Assembly: GCF_034424315.1 (NCBI RefSeq)
Contig: NZ_CP139972.1
Span: 7,820,501 to 7,884,500, forward strand
Length of the DNA: 64,000 nt
DNA from: Chitinophaga sancti
GTDB taxonomy: Bacteria > Bacteroidota > Bacteroidia > Chitinophagales > Chitinophagaceae
Direction of reading: 5' to 3'
Shown here: piece after piece, positions 26,843 to 34,766 of the stretch
Position numbering within the stretch: position 1 is the first letter of the stretch
Layout of the letters: each line of letters opens with the position of its first letter
Position numbers and translations under genes: made by a program
Notes under the pieces: model-generated
Told to the model about the DNA's origin: nothing
Database searches by the model: none
What the model saw: only the letters and a program-made list of their open reading frames with translations

Positions 26843-28039
26843 GTGAAACACCTTGTTAGTACAATTTTAAATGAATTGCCCCTAATAACCAAACCTCAAT
26901 ACAAATTTATGATTTCGCTATTTGAGGTCTGGCTATGTTTGCCTGTTCGATATACCATCTCCAATCTTAGCCGTTTTGGTACTTATTGTGAGAAAAGCAT
27001 CCGATTGCAAATGGAAAAGGAATTTGATTTCGGATGCTTTAATAGTTCTTTGATTAAGGATAACTGTGGTAAGCATCTCATTGCTGCTTATGACCCAACC
27101 TATTTGCCGAAGTCTGGAAAGCATACTCCTGGTCTGGGTAAATTTTGGAGTGGTAAAGATCAAAAAGCTGTTAAAGGTCTTGAGATAGGATGTCTGGCAA
27201 TAATAGATGTCGATGCCAGAACTGCTTTTCCATTAAAAGTAGTTCAAACCCCTGATAAGACTACACTTGATGAGAAGGGAATGAGTAGGGTTGATCACTA
27301 TGTGGATGTTATAAAATCAGAAGTGCTGGCCTTAAAAAGTATGGTCGATTACTTAGCAGTCGATTCATATTTCATGAAACAAGAGTTTATTTTGCCAATA
27401 TTGAAGGAAGGATTGCATATTGTAACAAAAATGAGATCCGATGCCAATCTGATTTATGTATACAATGGGCCAAGGTCTACAGGACCAGGACGTCCCAGGA
27501 TACATGGAGATAAAGTTAGTTGTGGCAGTATTGATAAGCGAAAAATCAGGGAATTTGCTGTAGATAATGACGCTGTTTATTATAGTAGTGTAGTTTGGTC
27601 TGCTATTCTTAAATGCAAGGTTAGAATTGTATACATAGAAGAAAAGGTCACTGGTAAATATGAAATACTTCTTTGTACGGATATCGAACTAAAACCAGAG
27701 TTGATACTCAACTATTATCAACTGCGCTTCCAGATTGAATTTCTTATCCGTGATGCAAAGCAACATGGGGGCTTAGAGGAATGCCAGGCAGGAAGTGAGA
27801 AAAAGTTACACTTCCATTTCAATATGGCATTTGCTACTGTGGGTCTGGCCAAAGTGTTATTTTGGATGAAACTACCAGATCAACAGAGAGGTGCCTTTTC
27901 TATGAGAAATATTAAAATGGCATGGTACAACAGATTTTTAACTGACCGAATTTTCTCAAACTTGCCACTGGACTTGAATTGTAATAAAATAAAAAAGCTA
28001 TATCAAAAGTGCCTGGATATAGGAAATTTGGCCGCTTAA
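26843..28039 (+). mobile_element. IS4-type insertion sequence transposase
   Basis: A 398-residue transposase, apparently complete, with GTG at 26843 as start. DDE residues: Asp in AAYDPTYLPKSGK, Asp in YLAVDSYFMK, and Glu in YYQLRFQIEFLIRDAK. The last gives the IS4 signature Y-(2)-R-(3)-E-(6)-K exactly. Terminal inverted repeats could not be identified with confidence in the short flanks (36 bp to the IS630 remnant, 33 bp to the oxidoreductase), so the element's ends are unknown. It might still move. It separates the recombinase/IS630 scraps from the AT-rich oxidoreductase operon. Confidence 0.8.
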
Positions 28040-28072
28040 AACTACCTAACTATTGTTTTTTAATTGTTTAAA

Positions 28073-29077
28073 TTATTTTATTTTAATTACCACTTTCCCT
28101 TTGGCTCTTCCCGACTCCACATACGATAATGCTTCATTAGTTTGTTCAAAAGGAAAAACTTTATCAATTACAGGTTTAATAACACCGTCTTCTATCAGCT
28201 TAGTTATTTCACCTAATTGATTGCCATCTGCTCTCATATAGAGAAATACAAACTTTACTCCAAGCTTTGCAGCTTTTTTCTTTGCACTTGAGCTTATTAA
28301 TTTTGTAATTAATTTTAGATGCCACCGTAATCCAATTTCGACTGCAAACTCAGGTGTTGGAGGACCAACTAAAGTAATAAGACTACCACCTTTTTTTAGC
28401 ACACTTAATGCCTGTTCAAATACTTTCTTGTCACGATTACTATGTATTACCAGGTCGTAGTCTTTTAGTATGGTAACAAATTCTTGTGTTTTGTAGTCAA
28501 TCACCAAATCAGCACCTAAGCTTTTAACTAAATCAATATTTTTTGTACTTGTAGTAGTAGCTACATAAGCACCTAAGTGTTTGGCTAATTGTATGGCAAT
28601 TGTACCTACACCACCTGAGCCAGCCTGAATAAAAACTTTTTGTCCCTTTTTAATTCTTGCAATTTCTACCAATGCCTGCCACGCAGTTAAAGCAACTAAA
28701 GGGATTGAACCTGCTTCATCCATAGAAATATTTTTTGGTTTTAATGCCAAATCATTTTCTTGAACAGCAATTTGTTCTGCAAATGTTCCAATTCTATAAT
28801 CACCTACTCTTGAATACACTTCATCGCCTACTTTATATTTGGTAACGCTTGCACCTACTTTTGTAATGACACCAGCCATATCATGCCCATTTACAAAAGG
28901 TGTTTTATATGGTAGAAAAAGTTTGAAATCTCCCCATTGCATTATGGAATCCAAGAGGTTTACACCTGCACTATGGATTTGCACTAAGACTTCGTTTTCT
29001 TTTATTGTTGGTTCGGCTACATTTGTTAAATGTAATTTTTCTTTTTTGCCGTATTTTTTTACTAGGAATGCTTTCAT
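28073..29077 (-). CDS. Zinc-independent MDR oxidoreductase (NADPH:quinone reductase-like)
   Basis: A 334-residue medium-chain dehydrogenase/reductase. The N-terminal GroES-like domain covers 1-120 (VNLLDSIMQWGDF, NGHDMAGVITKVG). The Rossmann domain has the glycine motif AGSGGVGTIAIQLAK near residue 150. No structural or catalytic zinc ligands are seen, as in quinone reductases. Probable reaction: NADPH-dependent reduction of quinones or alpha,beta-unsaturated carbonyls in the cytoplasm. It is the last gene of a three-gene minus-strand operon with an alpha/beta hydrolase (28 bp upstream) and an SDR. The DNA is visibly AT-richer than the neighbouring regions, a hint of transfer. Confidence 0.88.
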   Translation of the reverse strand: MKAFLVKKYGKKEKLHLTNVAEPTIKENEVLVQIHSAGVNLLDSIMQWGDFKLFLPYKTPFVNGHDMAGVITKVGASVTKYKVGDEVYSRVGDYRIGTFAEQIAVQENDLALKPKNISMDEAGSIPLVALTAWQALVEIARIKKGQKVFIQAGSGGVGTIAIQLAKHLGAYVATTTSTKNIDLVKSLGADLVIDYKTQEFVTILKDYDLVIHSNRDKKVFEQALSVLKKGGSLITLVGPPTPEFAVEIGLRWHLKLITKLISSSAKKKAAKLGVKFVFLYMRADGNQLGEITKLIEDGVIKPVIDKVFPFEQTNEALSYVESGRAKGKVVIKIK

Positions 29078-29105
29078 TTGATTTATGATTTTTTTGTAAT
29101 CTGTT

Positions 29106-30023
29106 TTACTTATTTAAAAATTCAATTGCCTGTGGTATAAACTCTTTGTGATATTGAAAAATGCCACCATGTCCGGAGTTAGGATAAATTTTTATTTGAG
29201 CATTTGGAAAACGCTTTGCCATGTCATTTGATAATGGCGAAGGCACCATTCTGTCAGCATCACCATTGGCAATAAATACGGGAAGATCGAATGCACTTAA
29301 ATCCATAGGGTTTTCATTGCCCCATTTTTTTATGGCATGCAATTGTTTCTTCAAAACATACAAATTTACTTTTTTATCACGGTTTTCTTTTCTCTCTTTT
29401 AATCGTTTTAGAAAATTCCGGGCAGCATCTTTACCTACTTTATTTTGTATAAAAAATAAATAAAATTTGGCGTCTCTGAATGTAAGTAATGATTTGAAAA
29501 TATCGCTGTAAGTTGTGCCTACAACATCGGGTATGCCTGCACCACCTCTTGGACCTGTGCCTGCAAGTATCGCCTTACGAACCAATTGCGGCTCTACTAA
29601 AAGTATTTCTTGAGTAATAAATCCACCCATTGAGAATGCAACAATATCTACTTGCTTGTAACCCAAAGCATGTATAAAAGCGATTCCATCTTTAGCCATA
29701 TCAGCAATACTTGCTCCTTGCTTGCCTGTAGTAGCTCCAACCCCACGGTAGTCAAAAGAAATAATTTGACGGTTTGCTGCAATGGCATCCATAATTCTTG
29801 GGTCGCAATTATCAAGGTTTGCCGCTAAGTGATTGAAATAAATTACAGGAATATCTCCTGTTTTACCATAAGAACGATAAGCAAACTTAATTCCGTTTGC
29901 TTGTACAAACTTTGTCGGAACTGTTGCATAAGAATAGTCCGTATTTGATGCGTTACTATTTTGAGCATTTGTATTTGTCATTTTTGCTATCATTAAAATT
30001 GTTAGAAGAAATATATTTTTCAT
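29106..30023 (-). CDS. Exported alpha/beta hydrolase
   Basis: A 305-residue serine hydrolase. The N-terminal ~20 residues form a signal peptide (MKNIFLLTILMIAKM to NTNAQN), so it is periplasmic or exported. The oxyanion / beta-strand region YFNHLAANLDNCDPR is followed by the nucleophile elbow A-F-S-M-G-G, the acid in FIANGDADRM and the base in NSGHGGIFQ. These are all catalytic elements of an alpha/beta hydrolase fold. The closest look is to AB-hydrolase/haloperoxidase-type enzymes. It starts 2 bp after the SDR gene, so the two are co-translated. The substrate is unknown. Confidence 0.87.
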   Translation of the reverse strand: MKNIFLLTILMIAKMTNTNAQNSNASNTDYSYATVPTKFVQANGIKFAYRSYGKTGDIPVIYFNHLAANLDNCDPRIMDAIAANRQIISFDYRGVGATTGKQGASIADMAKDGIAFIHALGYKQVDIVAFSMGGFITQEILLVEPQLVRKAILAGTGPRGGAGIPDVVGTTYSDIFKSLLTFRDAKFYLFFIQNKVGKDAARNFLKRLKERKENRDKKVNLYVLKKQLHAIKKWGNENPMDLSAFDLPVFIANGDADRMVPSPLSNDMAKRFPNAQIKIYPNSGHGGIFQYHKEFIPQAIEFLNK

Positions 30024-30025
30024 TT

Positions 30026-30829
30026 TTAGTTTTTATTTAATTGCTTAAGAACATTTTTTTCTAAAGTCCCATTTGCAAAATGCTGTAAATTAATTAGCAC
30101 AGAAGTGCCTTTACCGACGATATTTCTGAATTTGGGCTTATCAGTTTGCACTACTTTAAGTACCTTTTCTGCAACTATTATTGGGTCTTCGGCGTTTTTT
30201 ACTAAAGTATCAGTGGTAAACTTTTCAATTTTGCCTCTTAATGTATTATAATCTTTAATTTTATGAATAGGTGAAGATGAATTATCCAAAATACTTGTTT
30301 TAAAAGCAGATGGCTCAATCATAGCTACACTAACATTAAACTCATTAAGCTCATAACGTAGTGTTTTAAAATAGCCTTCAAGAGCATGTTTAGATGCAGA
30401 ATAATAAGACGCATTGGGAAATGCTACCAACCCTACGATTGAACCTACAGTTATTATTTTACCAAATTTCTGTTTTCTAAAATGCGGAAGAATAGCATTG
30501 GTAACTTTAATAGTACCCCAAAAGTTGGTTTCAAATTGTTGCCTACCTAATTCAATAGGAGTTTCTTCTGCAATACCTGATACTAAAAAGCCAGCATTAT
30601 TAATTAAAATATCTAATTGAGAAATTTCTTTGAATAGTCTTTCTGAAAAGGTATTAATTGACTCCTCTGAATCCAGGTCTAGAGCAACCATTTTAAGGGG
30701 CAACTTTCCAACATACCTATCAGGGTTTCGGCTTGTACCAATTACGTTGTAACCATTTTCGTGTAGCTTGTTTGCGATTAACAAACCAAAGCCTGATGAT
30801 GCACCTGTTACTAAAATATTTTTTTTCAT
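30026..30829 (-). CDS. Short-chain dehydrogenase/reductase
   Basis: A 267-residue classical SDR. It has the cofactor motif TGASSGFG (residues 8-15), the NNAG motif, a catalytic Ser in IITVGSIVG, and Tyr-x-x-x-Lys in ASYYSASKHALEG. An Arg in GTSRNPDRY suggests NADP(H) preference. It is the first gene of the operon (SDR, hydrolase, MDR) and is transcribed away from the HxlR regulator across a 111-bp gap holding two operator-like dyads. The substrate cannot be told. Such HxlR-linked SDR/MDR sets are often induced by electrophiles or quinones. Confidence 0.9.
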   Translation of the reverse strand: MKKNILVTGASSGFGLLIANKLHENGYNVIGTSRNPDRYVGKLPLKMVALDLDSEESINTFSERLFKEISQLDILINNAGFLVSGIAEETPIELGRQQFETNFWGTIKVTNAILPHFRKQKFGKIITVGSIVGLVAFPNASYYSASKHALEGYFKTLRYELNEFNVSVAMIEPSAFKTSILDNSSSPIHKIKDYNTLRGKIEKFTTDTLVKNAEDPIIVAEKVLKVVQTDKPKFRNIVGKGTSVLINLQHFANGTLEKNVLKQLNKN

Positions 30830-30864
30830 TTTTACTGATTTTACTTTAATAATTTATAATTTTG

Positions 30865-30912
30865 CTTGCACATTGCAAGTGCAAATATATAACTTACTTG
30901 CAAAATGCAAGT
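30865..30912. promoter_or_regulatory. Two dyad operators in the divergent HxlR/SDR promoter region
   Basis: CTTGCA-CAT-TGCAAG at 30865-30879 and ACTTGCA-AAA-TGCAAGT at 30896-30912 are perfect palindromes of the same half-site TTGCA with a 3-bp spacer. Their centres are 32 bp apart, three helical turns. TAnnTTTG-type -7 elements lie at 30857-30864 (plus) and 30882-30889 (minus, TATATTTG), so bound regulator would cover both promoters. This is a good candidate for the HxlR binding site. Confidence 0.7.
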
Positions 30913-30940
30913 GTTTATTAAAGATATTTTTAATTTTTTT

Positions 30941-31348
30941 ATGTCTAAGAATAATAAGAGGTCGGATTGTCCTGTAAGTTGCTCCCTGGATGTATGGGGA
31001 GACAAGTGGTCACTGTTGATTATAAGGGATTTAATGAATGCCAAACAATGTACGTATGGCGACTTTTTAAAGTCACCAGAAGGCATTGCGACCAATATTT
31101 TAGCTTCCCGTTTGTTGGCATTGGAAGAAAATGGAGTGATTGAAAAACTTAGTCACCCCGACAGCAAAGCAAAGGTTTTGTATAAACTCACACATAAAGG
31201 AATTGACTTGCTGCCCTTACTGATTGAAATTGGGATATGGTCTGAAAAGTATTACGATATTGACAAGGGCAAAAAAGCCGAAATCAAAGAGGTAAAGAAG
31301 AATAAGGAGGAATACATTAAAGCAAAAATAAAAGAATTAAGAAGTTGA
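30941..31348 (+). CDS. HxlR-family transcriptional regulator
   Basis: A 135-residue winged-helix regulator: DCPVSCSLDVWGDKWSLLII then RDLMNAKQCTYGDFLKSPEG, ILASRLLALEENGVIEKL and the wing VLYKLTHKGIDLLPLL. These are all standard HxlR features, including the N-terminal Cys (CPVSC) that serves as redox or electrophile sensor in some members such as HypR. ATG at 30941 is preferred: the alternative ATG at 30905 lies inside the second operator and adds a tail foreign to the family. Divergent from the SDR operon, it most likely represses it and itself. Confidence 0.9.
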   Translation: MSKNNKRSDCPVSCSLDVWGDKWSLLIIRDLMNAKQCTYGDFLKSPEGIATNILASRLLALEENGVIEKLSHPDSKAKVLYKLTHKGIDLLPLLIEIGIWSEKYYDIDKGKKAEIKEVKKNKEEYIKAKIKELRS

Positions 31349-31388
31349 TACTAAATATATCAGTCGGACAGACAAAACTAGCGACACG

Positions 31389-32355
31389 ATGATGAAATGG
31401 TTGAGAAAAATAAAAACGAGCAATTACATAATGCTTGCGATATTAGCGATGATATATTTGGGCAACGTGATGTTCACTTCATTTAATCAAACTAGCCAAA
31501 CAAGTATTCAGGATATTGACAGGAGTAAATTTGCCGGCTCTACATCTTGTGGCGATTGTCACAAAGACATTTATGAAAGCCATACTAAAACTGCTCACTA
31601 TTTGGATTTGAGACCGGCGGCTAAAGAATTTATTAAAGGAAATTTTTCTCCCGGGAAAAACAAATTCGTTTACAATCAATGGATGGAAGTCAGGCTGGAG
31701 AAGAAAAAAAAATAAGTATTATCAAACAGCTTATATCAATGGGGTTGAATATGAAAGTCAATCTTTTGATATTGTCATTGGATCAGGTAGAAAAGGTCAA
31801 ACCTATTTGTATTGGAATGATAACAAATTGTTTCAACTACCGGTTTCTTATTACTCGCCTTTAAGCACCTGGTGTAATAGTCCGGGTTATTCAACCAGTT
31901 TCATAAAATTCGACAGAATAATTCCTGCAGAGTGTTTGGAATGCCATGGAACTTATGCGAAGGTAGAAGAAGATGAAAACAATGAACCGGTGTATGATAA
32001 AACACAGATAATATTTGGTATTGATTGTGAAAGATGTCATGGACCTGCGGCAGATCATGTGGCTTTCCATAAAGAACATCCCGAAGAGAAGAACCCAAAA
32101 AATATAATTATCATAAAGCAACTAACAAGACAACAAAGGCTGGATGGTTGTGCACTTTGTCATTCGGGTTTCAGGCAGGCTATACAACAACGCTTCTCCT
32201 TTACCATAGGAGATAGCCTCGATGCTTATTCCATGGCTGGTTACAGTTCCGATAGTATCTCTACCCTTGATGTACACGGTAATCAATATGGACTGCTTAT
32301 GTCGAGCAAATGTTTCAAAATGTCAAATCAACTTGATTGCTCTTCCTTACATTAG
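31389..32355 (+). pseudogene. Multiheme c-type cytochrome, frameshifted and C-terminally lost
   Basis: The first frame (31389-31715) has a membrane anchor (MLAILAMIYLGNVMF) and heme motif CGDCH. A one-base shift in a run of nine A near 31705 leads to the second frame (NKYYQTAYINGVEYESQSFD, then TYLYWNDNKLFQLPVSYYS) with CLECH, CERCH and CALCH. The fifth motif is degraded to CSSLH (32334-32348), after which the frame ends. Intact relatives are periplasmic multiheme proteins with further CxxCH motifs. Four heme motifs survive, but the product is split. It lies downstream of HxlR with no link evident. Confidence 0.75.
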
Positions 32356-32417
32356 ATTAGAACAGCGATACGGATGCATTCCTTCGAATTGCTGTACTTT
32401 ACTGTATTCCCGCCATT

Positions 32418-32555
32418 ATGAAGAAGAGGTTATTATTATTTCTGTACGTATTATTTTTTATATCATTCGCTGCCTTTACATTCCAAATTTCCGGGTCGGT
32501 TGAAAAAACAGACAATGCCTACAGATGTTCAAATTTTAAAACCTGTGCCTGGTGA
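32418..32555 (+). CDS. Possible small exported protein (45 codons)
   Basis: A short ORF with a strong signal peptide or membrane segment (MKKRLLLFLYVLFFISFAAF) and a 25-residue tail with two Cys. It may be the truncated start of a larger gene, since nothing recognisable continues past its stop in any frame. Low support. Confidence 0.25.
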   Translation: MKKRLLLFLYVLFFISFAAFTFQISGSVEKTDNAYRCSNFKTCAW

Positions 32556-32631
32556 CTTTCTCGTACAAGCCGCGGCGATTTTAGTTTTAAAACTGGTTTT
32601 CCGGTTGACAACACTTCAGCCCTTTTCAAAT

Positions 32632-33129
32632 CTATGGATACGTCCATCTGCAATCGATAATTATTGAATTATTGGAATCTTTCGGTTCCCATGTGTAATC
32701 TTCCAAAGTGTCTATCATATCTTCTTTTACCAATTGCTTTTTTTGCGATTGATTAATAAAAACAATAATCAGAGATTGGTCATTTGTGTTTACTCCATAA
32801 AATTTTTCGTCTAGCCCCAATCTGTCAGCAATGGTATTTAATCCAAAAACTAAGTCTGCATCAAACCACCCACCAATTACTTTAATTGTTTCCTTTATGT
32901 TTCCTATGTCGAATTGAATATCTGCAATAAAGTAGCCATGGAGCCCCTGTACAGTATATCCTTACCTGCATGTGAGGTTTTGCGGATTGAGTTTTCCTTT
33001 GGTAATAGCAACCAGCCAGTTAAATAGCTCTAAATAACTTTCACCCTCATCAAACATTTCAGCATCAAACCAGGCATAGTCTACCTCTGGTTTCAGGTCA
33101 TATTTGGCAAGTACGTGTGATGGATCCAT
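32632..33129 (-). pseudogene. Hypothetical gene interrupted by one in-frame TAA
   Basis: A 166-codon frame reads from ATG at 33129 (MDPSHVLAKYDLKPEVDYAW) to the stop at 32632, broken only by TAA at 32962-32964 after KLNPQNLTCR. Downstream of the stop the frame continues with GYFIADIQFDIG, IKVIGGWFDADLVFG and LGLDEKFYGVNTND, looking like coherent protein. The two halves read as one small cytoplasmic alpha/beta protein of unknown family. A sequencing error or true decay are both possible; neighbours are decayed too. Confidence 0.55.
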
Positions 33130-33320
33130 GGAAAGCTAAAATATAAGTTTTGCCCTACAATGGTACAGGATTTACATTAGCGGAAGGAATAGAAATCGAA
33201 GGAAAACGCGAAAGAAGTTATTTTAACAACTGATGATTCTTCTGCCAGCGTCAACTTTGTTAAATCCAGTTGGCGGGGGGTGCAGTCTGTCATTTCGCCC
33301 TGAAAGTGACTGTCAGGGGT

Positions 33321-33510
33321 GCTTGTCATTTTGCTTGTCAAATCGCGTGTCGGTAATGCTGTTTTTGCGCTTTTTGAGAGCCATTTTTAGGGCTCATTTT
33401 GCATAGAGCTTGCATGTAACGCGCATGAGAAAGTGCTTGTCATTCTGTTTGTCGTTTGCTTGTCAAAAAATGTGGTAGAAAGCGGGAAGAATGACAAAAA
33501 ATTGACAAGC
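33321..33510. repeat. Cluster of five GCTTGTCA octamers
   Basis: GCTTGTCA occurs at 33321, 33333, 33435 and 33458, and inverted (TGACAAGC) at 33503-33510. Further TGTCA/TGTCG pentamers lie among them from 33288. No gene occupies 33130-33553. The cluster abuts the 3' side of tRNA-Leu. Short repeats next to a tRNA 3' end resemble arm-type integrase sites of an attachment region. Confidence 0.55.
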
Positions 33511-33515
33511 AGGAA

Positions 33516-33549
33516 ATAAAAAATCCTGTAAATCAATGACTTACAGGAC
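33516..33549 (-). terminator. Terminator of tRNA-Leu
   Basis: On the minus strand TCCTGTAA pairs perfectly with TTACAGGA across a 9-nt loop and is followed by TTTTTTATTT. It starts a few bases after the tRNA CCA end. A decayed copy of this element is present at 9602-9630. Confidence 0.85.
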
Positions 33550-33553
33550 TAAT

Positions 33554-33640
33554 TGGTGCCCAGAACTGGATTCGAACCAGCACACCCTTGCGAGCGCTGC
33601 GACCTGAACACAGTGCGTCTACCAATTTCGCCATCTGGGC
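33554..33640 (-). tRNA. tRNA-Leu (anticodon CAG)
   Basis: An 87-nt tRNA with CCA encoded. The acceptor stem GCCCAGA pairs with TCTGGGC, discriminator A, then CCA. The D-arm has GGCGAAATTGGTAGACGC, typical of class II leucine tRNAs. The anticodon stem CTGTG/CGCAG encloses loop TTCAGGT, anticodon CAG. A variable arm (GCGCTCGCAAGGGTGT region) and T-arm GGTTCGAATCC follow. Its 3' half is partly duplicated at 9.6 kb. Confidence 0.96.
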
Positions 33641-33715
33641 AACTGATTTTGTGTTTCAGGACCGCGAATGTCCGCCCTTTTTTTATATCTACCAAATTTT
33701 TTTATAGAAATCCCA

Positions 33716-34747
33716 CTAAACCCTCTTCAATTTATAAGGATACACCTTCCCCGATGCCCACTGTGCCACATACAAATTATGATCCCTATCCACGCATACA
33801 TCATGCGGATGAAAAAATATCCTCTCCGTCTGATACATCGCCTGTAACACCCCATCCTTATACACTGGCTCATTCCCGCCAATATTACTCACCACCTTAT
33901 TATCCTTATCCAAGATCGTCACAAACCCACTCCCTTCCTTATTCATATCCGGAGACCTCAACACCGCCGCATACAACAAATCACCCTGCACCACCGGCCT
34001 GCACACACAAGCTCCCGGTAAATGAATAATATCCAACAATTTACCCTCCGTAGTAAACCGCTTAAAACAGTTCCTCGTCCGATCCGTTACCAACAAAGAC
34101 CCATCCTTACTCCGCGGATCCAGTAATATACCGTGCGCATTGTCCAAATGTTCGTCTCCAATACCTCTCCCTCCAAAATAATTCAGCAAATGCCCCTTAC
34201 TATCATAATGCAATATATACTGCTCTCCATACCCATCCGCTATAAAAATATCCCCATTCGGACCTATCGTCGTTTCCGTAGGCACAAACTTCTCCGCCTG
34301 TGCATATAAATCCCCCGGGGCATCAATTGTAAGCAGTATTTCTCCACTCAATGTCGTCTTATATACCTGGTGCTTTACCGTATCCGTGATATACAGAAAT
34401 TCAGTACCATTTTCATCATGAATCGTCAAGCCATGTGCCCCTGGGAATGCATGCCCCCAGGAATCCAGTAACTGCCCCTTCGTATCATAAATAAGCACAT
34501 TGTTCTTCGTCTCATTCGTCAGCAAAAAGATCCGCCCTTTCTTGTCCTGCACCATTTCATGACAATCATTCACCGGATATTGCTGTGGATTACACTTGCT
34601 CCAGGCAGTATCCAGCGTATACTGAACATGATTATGTCCATACACTGGCCCCTTATCCCTTGCCATCAAACCATTCGCCAGCCAAAGGCCGCCAAGCGAT
34701 AAAGATGTATTCCGTATAAATTGCCTGCGTGAAGTATTAACTTTCAT
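33716..34747 (-). CDS. Tat-exported six-bladed beta-propeller (NHL-repeat) protein
   Basis: A 343-residue protein beginning with a twin-arginine signal (SRRQFIRNTSLSLGG, cleavage near residue 29). The rest is a beta-propeller with NHL-like repeats: HGLTIHDENGTEFLYITDT, PNGDIFIADGYGEQYILHY, HGILLDPRSKDGSLLVTDR and a closing PHDVCVDRDHNLYVAQWA. This resembles the lyase-type propeller of peptidylglycine alpha-amidating enzymes and other NHL proteins, but catalytic metal ligands cannot be certified here. It is probably folded before export and periplasmic. It is co-transcribed with the hydroxylase gene 20 bp upstream. Confidence 0.83.
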   Translation of the reverse strand: MKVNTSRRQFIRNTSLSLGGLWLANGLMARDKGPVYGHNHVQYTLDTAWSKCNPQQYPVNDCHEMVQDKKGRIFLLTNETKNNVLIYDTKGQLLDSWGHAFPGAHGLTIHDENGTEFLYITDTVKHQVYKTTLSGEILLTIDAPGDLYAQAEKFVPTETTIGPNGDIFIADGYGEQYILHYDSKGHLLNYFGGRGIGDEHLDNAHGILLDPRSKDGSLLVTDRTRNCFKRFTTEGKLLDIIHLPGACVCRPVVQGDLLYAAVLRSPDMNKEGSGFVTILDKDNKVVSNIGGNEPVYKDGVLQAMYQTERIFFHPHDVCVDRDHNLYVAQWASGKVYPYKLKRV

Positions 34748-34766
34748 ATAGCGTGGGTGTTGTAGT

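Noticed and set aside
26807..28072. Terminal inverted repeats of the IS4-type element
   Set aside because: Only weak partial matches between the flanks (TAGT and AAGC blocks); ends cannot be fixed.
33288..33510. Repeated TGTCA-containing sequence as a CRISPR array
   Set aside because: The repeats are only 8 bp, irregularly spaced and partly inverted, and no cas genes are present.
33553..34029. Plus-strand 158-codon proline/threonine-rich frame
   Set aside because: It overlaps the tRNA-Leu and lies antisense to the Tat propeller gene; composition is typical of a shadow frame.
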